Origin: CAZGUG01 sp964625335
GTDB lineage: Bacteria; Bacillota; Clostridia; Ch29
Length of the DNA: 17,536 nt
Direction of reading: 5' to 3'
NCBI GenBank assembly: GCA_964625335.1
Contig: CAZVBE010000032.1
Location: 1-17,536, forward strand
Shown here piece after piece: positions 13,709-17,536 of the stretch (position 1 is the first letter of the stretch; every line of letters starts with the position of its first letter). Under the pieces are notes generated by a model. The model saw only the letters and a list, made by a program, of their open reading frames with translations, was not told the DNA's origin and searched no databases. The position numbers were made by a program, and so were the translations under genes.

Positions 13709-14347
13709 ATGGGAATTAAACTATCCGACAGGCAAAACCAAATAGTGGAGATAGTCAAGACAGAACAACCTATAACCAGCGAACAGATTGCCGAAAGGCT
13801 TAACCTCACCCGTGCTGCTCTCAGGTCCGACCTTGCTATACTTATAATGACAGGGCTTCTTGAAGCAAGGCCCAAGGTAGGATATTCTTTGACGGGACGT
13901 ATACCCACCAATATGATAGCCGATTTCATAAACAACATACTTGTAAGGGATATAAAAACCCGTTCTGTGGTGGTGAATGTGGAAACCAGCGTCTATGACT
14001 GTATAGTAAATTTGTTCCTGGAGGATGTGGGAACAATTTTCGTGCAGTCGGAAGGATATCTGGCCGGTATAGTATCAAGGAAGGATTTCATTAAGCACTC
14101 GATAGGCAAAAAAGACCTGGACAGGATACCCATAAGCATAATTATGACAAGAATGCCAAATGTCGTTACACTGGAAGACGACGAGACCCTGGCCCAGGCC
14201 ATAGCAAAAATGGTGGAACACCAGGTTGACTGTATACCGGTAACCGAAAAGGTTGACGGCGGCGATGGCAAGGATAAACTGAAAATTACCGGAAGGGTGT
14301 CCAAAACCGGTATAATAACGGTAATACATGAAATGCTCAAAGAATAG
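13709..14347 (+). CDS. ccpN: CcpN-like repressor (HTH plus two CBS domains)
   Basis: A 212-residue regulator of the YqzB/CcpN family. Residues 5-58 form a winged HTH (LSDRQNQIVEIVKTEQPITS, then AERLNLTRAALRSDLAIL). Two CBS domains follow (about 80-137 and 143-210), which in this family sense adenine nucleotides. B. subtilis CcpN represses gluconeogenic genes when glucose is present. The start is either ATG 13709 or the adjacent GTG 13706; both follow a G-run that is a poor but usable ribosome binding site. It is followed 20 bases later by yqfL, as in Bacillus, and ahead of ppdK, which makes the PEP/pyruvate step its likely target. The residues 182-190 linker (DGGDGKDK) is a loop inside the second CBS domain. 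Confidence 0.92.
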   Translation: MGIKLSDRQNQIVEIVKTEQPITSEQIAERLNLTRAALRSDLAILIMTGLLEARPKVGYSLTGRIPTNMIADFINNILVRDIKTRSVVVNVETSVYDCIVNLFLEDVGTIFVQSEGYLAGIVSRKDFIKHSIGKKDLDRIPISIIMTRMPNVVTLEDDETLAQAIAKMVEHQVDCIPVTEKVDGGDGKDKLKITGRVSKTGIITVIHEMLKE

Positions 14348-14367
14348 AATGGGAGGAATATAGTGGG

Positions 14368-15177
14368 ATGATGGATAACGGGCCTAAAATTTTCATTGTA
14401 TCGGATTCTATTGGAGAAACAGCAGAAAAGGTTGTAAGAGCCGTTGCTATTCAATTCAATTCGGATATAACCGAAATAAGGAAGGAGGCTTTGGTTACAG
14501 ACGTATCCCAGATACGGCGTATAGTTGAGGAAGCCAAGAACTGCACATGTATTATAGTATATACCCTGGTGGTTGAGGAACTTAAAAAAGCCCTGGAGGA
14601 AGAATGCGACAAGTACGGGATACTCAGGGTAGACATACTGGGTCCGCTGATGGACGCCCTGAAAACCATTGCACCGACAACTCCCAAACTGGAGGCGGGT
14701 CTTATCTACAAGCTGGATGAGCACTACTTCAAACGGGTGGATGCTGTAGAGTTTGCTGTAAAGTACGACGATGGCAAGGACCCAAGGGGTATATTAAATG
14801 CGGATGCCGTCCTTATAGGTGTATCCCGTACATCCAAGACACCCTTAAGCATGTACCTTGCCCATAAGAACTACAGGGTGGCAAATGTGCCGCTGGTCCC
14901 GGAAATACCTCCACCGGAAGAATTGTTTCAGATTTCCAACAAGAGGATTATTGGGCTTACAGCCGACCCGGATAAGCTCAACCTGATAAGGAGGGAAAGG
15001 CTCAAAACCCTCGGTCTTAACGACAGTGCCAGTTACGCGGATATGAAAAGGATATTGCTTGAGTTGGAGCACGCCGATACCCTTTTCAAAAAGTTGGGCT
15101 GTACCGTCATAGATGTGTCCAAAAAGGCTGTGGAGGAGACGGCCAGTATAGTAATCCAATTGTTAAAGGAGGCATGA
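14368..15177 (+). CDS. yqfL: Pyruvate, phosphate dikinase regulatory protein (PPDK kinase/phosphorylase)
   Basis: A 269-residue DUF299 (PpsR/PDRP) bifunctional enzyme. It inactivates PPDK by ADP-dependent phosphorylation of a Thr near the catalytic His, and reactivates it by Pi-dependent dephosphorylation. The N-terminus KIFIVSDSIGETAEKVVRA (7-25) is the family signature. The P-loop-like GVSRTSKTP is at 151-159 and NVPLVPE at about 174-180. GGGAGG (14351-14356) precedes ATG 14368; a second ATG directly follows. Its TGA overlaps an in-frame ATG of the next gene. The substrate gene ppdK is immediately downstream, so the assignment to PPDK rather than PEP synthase is strong. Confidence 0.95.
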   Translation: MMDNGPKIFIVSDSIGETAEKVVRAVAIQFNSDITEIRKEALVTDVSQIRRIVEEAKNCTCIIVYTLVVEELKKALEEECDKYGILRVDILGPLMDALKTIAPTTPKLEAGLIYKLDEHYFKRVDAVEFAVKYDDGKDPRGILNADAVLIGVSRTSKTPLSMYLAHKNYRVANVPLVPEIPPPEELFQISNKRIIGLTADPDKLNLIRRERLKTLGLNDSASYADMKRILLELEHADTLFKKLGCTVIDVSKKAVEETASIVIQLLKEA

Positions 15178-15182
15178 ACACA

Positions 15183-17536
15183 GTGAGCAAGTACGTTTAC
15201 ATGTTTCAGGAAGGCAATGCAGGAATGAAGGAGATATTGGGAGGCAAGGGGGCCAATCTGGCCGAGATGACAAGGATAGGCCTTCCGATACCACCTGGGT
15301 TTACCGTGACCACCGAGGCATGCAATAAGTACTATTCCCAGTGGGATAACAAGCTCTCCAACCAACTGGTGGAGGAACTCTCAACAAACCTTAAAAAGCT
15401 TGAAGGTATCACAGGCAGGAGGTTTGGGGACAAACAAAACCCTTTACTGGTATCTGTACGTTCAGGTTCGGTAATATCAATGCCCGGAATGATGGATACA
15501 ATATTAAATCTGGGTCTGAACGACGGGTCTGTTATTGGGCTTGCCAGTTCCACGAATAACGAGAGGTTCGCCTATGACAGCTATAGAAGGTTTATACAGA
15601 TGTTCGGCGACGTGGTGTGCCATATAGAGAAATACAAGTTTGAAGGAATTCTTGAAAATATAAAGGACGCTAAAGGGGCTGAATACGATACCGGGCTGTC
15701 CGCCGACGACCTTAAAGAGGTTGTTGTAAGGTACAAGGAACTATACAGGCGGGAAATGAAAAGTGAGTTTCCGCAGGACTCGCAGCAGCAGCTCCTTCTT
15801 GCGGTGATGGCCGTATTCCAATCCTGGAATAATCCCAGGGCAAAAACCTACAGAAACATTAATGATATTCCCCATGACCTTGGAACAGCGGTGAATGTCC
15901 AATCCATGGTATTTGGGAACATGGGGGACACATCGGGTACCGGAGTGGCCTTTACCCGCAACCCGGCCACCGGTGAGAAGGCCCTGTTCGGCGAATTCTT
16001 GCTGAATGCCCAGGGAGAGGATGTGGTTGCGGGAATAAGGACGCCAAAACCCATCAATCAGATGGAAGAAATATTTCCTGATATACATAGGCAGTTCGTG
16101 GAAATAGCAGCACTTTTGGAGAAGCACTACAGGGACATGCAGGATATAGAGTTCACCGTGGAAAGGGGAAAACTTTATATATTGCAGACCCGTAACGGTA
16201 AAAGAACCGCAGCCGCTGCAATAAAAGTGGCGACCGACCTCGTTGGCGAGGGGCTTATTACAAAGGAAGAGGCTATCATGCGGATAGAGCCCGGGCAGCT
16301 TGACCAGCTTTTGCATCCCAATTTTGATGTGAAGGTTTTGGAAAAGGCGCAGCTGCTTGCCCAGGGACTGCCCGCTTCGCCGGGGGCGGCCACAGGACAG
16401 GTATATTTTACCGCCGAGGAAGCGGTTAAGGCTGCGAAAGCAGGCAGCAAGGTTGTCCTGGTAAGGCAGGAAACCTCACCGGAGGATATCGAGGGTATGA
16501 ACGCTGCGGTGGGTATACTCACCTCCAGGGGCGGAATGACGTCCCATGCGGCGGTGGTTGCCCGGGGTATGGGCAAGTGCTGTGTTGCCGGCTGTGGAGA
16601 GATCAGGGCAGAGGAAAAGGAAAAGAAATTTACCGTAAAGGGAATAACGGTCACCGAGGGAGAGTTTATATCGCTTAACGGCAGCACCGGCAAGGTATAT
16701 CTTGGCAGTATACCCACAACCGAGCCCGGGCTTTCAGGCAGCTTTGCCACACTGATAGGCTGGGCCGACGAGATACGGGCTTTGAAGGTGAGGACCAATG
16801 CCGACAACCCGAAGGACGCCGCTACCGCCGTCAGATTCGGTGCCGAGGGTATAGGCCTGTGCAGGACCGAGCACATGTTTTTTGAAGAGGACAGGATTCC
16901 CGTTGTAAGGGAAATGATATTATCCCGGAATACCAAAGAGAGGATTAAGGCCCTGGATAAACTCATGCCCATGCAAAAGGAAGATTTCAAAGGGATATTC
17001 AGAGCTATGGACGGGAGACCGGTAACCATAAGGCTGCTTGACCCGCCGCTGCACGAGTTCCTTCCCAAAGAAGACAGGGACATCCAGGCCCTGGCCGGGG
17101 ATATGAATATAGAAGTCCGGGAACTCAAGGGCATTATCATGGACCTGGAGGAATTCAACCCTATGCTGGGACACAGGGGCTGCCGGCTTGCCATAACCTT
17201 CCCCGAGATAGCAAAGATGCAGACAAGGGCAGTTATAGAGGCTGCCATTGAGGTTGTCAGGGAGACCGGAATGACGGTAAAACCCGAGATTATGGTTCCG
17301 CTTATAGGAAGCGTTGAGGAGTTTAAATACCTTAAAGAACTGATAGCGCAAACCGCCGACGGTTTAATAAAAGAAGCGGGGATAGAGCTTGAATACCTTA
17401 CCGGTACCATGATAGAGGTGCCAAGGGCCGCCATAACAGCGGATGAGGTAGCGAAGGAGGCGCAGTTTTTTTCCTTCGGCACCAACGACCTGACCCAGAT
17501 GGCTATGGGCTTTTCCAGGGACGATGCGGGGAAATT
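15183..17536 (+). CDS. ppdK: Pyruvate, phosphate dikinase (3' truncated by window edge)
   Basis: About 784 residues of a roughly 875-residue enzyme that interconverts pyruvate, ATP and Pi with PEP, AMP and PPi. The N-terminal nucleotide-binding domain starts SKYVYMFQEGNAGMKEILGG and contains KGANLAEMTRIGLPIPPGF and VSVRSGSVISMPGMMDT. The swivelling His domain has GGMTSHAAVVARGMG, with catalytic H455 (16545-16547) and regulatory T453 two residues before it. The PEP/pyruvate barrel domain includes GLCRTEHMFFEEDR and ends at FGTNDLTQMAMGFSRDD; the catalytic Cys expected near residue 831 is beyond the edge. An ATG at 15174 overlaps the yqfL stop but is one base from AAAGGAGG (15165-15172); GTG 15183 has proper spacing and gives the typical start. 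In many Clostridia PPDK acts in the glycolytic direction. Confidence 0.96.
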   Translation, partial: MSKYVYMFQEGNAGMKEILGGKGANLAEMTRIGLPIPPGFTVTTEACNKYYSQWDNKLSNQLVEELSTNLKKLEGITGRRFGDKQNPLLVSVRSGSVISMPGMMDTILNLGLNDGSVIGLASSTNNERFAYDSYRRFIQMFGDVVCHIEKYKFEGILENIKDAKGAEYDTGLSADDLKEVVVRYKELYRREMKSEFPQDSQQQLLLAVMAVFQSWNNPRAKTYRNINDIPHDLGTAVNVQSMVFGNMGDTSGTGVAFTRNPATGEKALFGEFLLNAQGEDVVAGIRTPKPINQMEEIFPDIHRQFVEIAALLEKHYRDMQDIEFTVERGKLYILQTRNGKRTAAAAIKVATDLVGEGLITKEEAIMRIEPGQLDQLLHPNFDVKVLEKAQLLAQGLPASPGAATGQVYFTAEEAVKAAKAGSKVVLVRQETSPEDIEGMNAAVGILTSRGGMTSHAAVVARGMGKCCVAGCGEIRAEEKEKKFTVKGITVTEGEFISLNGSTGKVYLGSIPTTEPGLSGSFATLIGWADEIRALKVRTNADNPKDAATAVRFGAEGIGLCRTEHMFFEEDRIPVVREMILSRNTKERIKALDKLMPMQKEDFKGIFRAMDGRPVTIRLLDPPLHEFLPKEDRDIQALAGDMNIEVRELKGIIMDLEEFNPMLGHRGCRLAITFPEIAKMQTRAVIEAAIEVVRETGMTVKPEIMVPLIGSVEEFKYLKELIAQTADGLIKEAGIELEYLTGTMIEVPRAAITADEVAKEAQFFSFGTNDLTQMAMGFSRDDAGK

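Noticed and set aside
16175..17485. 436-residue open frame on the minus strand opposite ppdK
   Set aside because: It mirrors the codon structure of ppdK (Ser- and Ile-rich, no motif), and ppdK is certain on the plus strand.

Overview
The window reads as a chromosomal core segment of a spore-forming Firmicute of the Clostridia. Evidence is the strong purine-rich ribosome binding sites, a glycine T-box leader, the sporulation pair yqfC-yqfD, and a gene order that matches, as I recall it, the Bacillus subtilis yqfA-to-yqfL region (floA, yqfC, yqfD, phoH, pgpH, ybeY, dgkA, cdd, era, yqzL, recO, glycyl-tRNA synthetase, ccpN, yqfL). The arginine codons AGG/AGA and the isoleucine codon ATA are very frequent, a bias often seen in thermophiles, so a moderately thermophilic clostridium is possible but not proven.

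Layout. 1-752: the 3' end of floA, then an unrecognised membrane-anchored protein. 763-1434: a DUF1461 membrane protein on the minus strand that converges on the previous gene and shares one perfect terminator hairpin with it. 1533-11365: a long, tightly packed plus-strand run of yqfC, yqfD, phoH, pgpH, ybeY, a fused dgkA-PAP2 gene, a DUF3048 protein, cdd, era, a 45-residue yqzL, recO and a UBA-like/DUF4342 protein. 11362-11604: a sigma-A-type promoter and a glycine T-box leader in front of the glycyl-tRNA synthetase gene (11651-13039). 13042-13080: a strong hairpin, then an unrecognised 127-residue gene on the minus strand. 13498-13708: a divergent intergenic region holding a second, decayed copy of that hairpin. 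13709-17536: a ccpN-like regulator, the PPDK regulatory kinase/phosphorylase yqfL, and ppdK, which runs off the right edge.

How the genes work together. The central run combines ribosome and RNA maturation (YbeY, Era), DNA repair (RecO), c-di-AMP turnover (PgpH), membrane lipid and undecaprenyl recycling (DgkA-PAP2), pyrimidine salvage (Cdd) and sporulation (YqfC, YqfD). The right-hand block is a coherent PEP/pyruvate module: a CBS-domain repressor, a bifunctional enzyme that switches PPDK on and off, and PPDK itself with the target Thr453 and catalytic His455 visible. No mobile element, CRISPR array, prophage or defence system is visible. The most unusual items are non-coding: a pair of matched palindromes two helical turns apart between era and yqzL, related REP-like palindromes flanking the orphan gene, and a terminator stem that carries both stop codons of two convergent genes.
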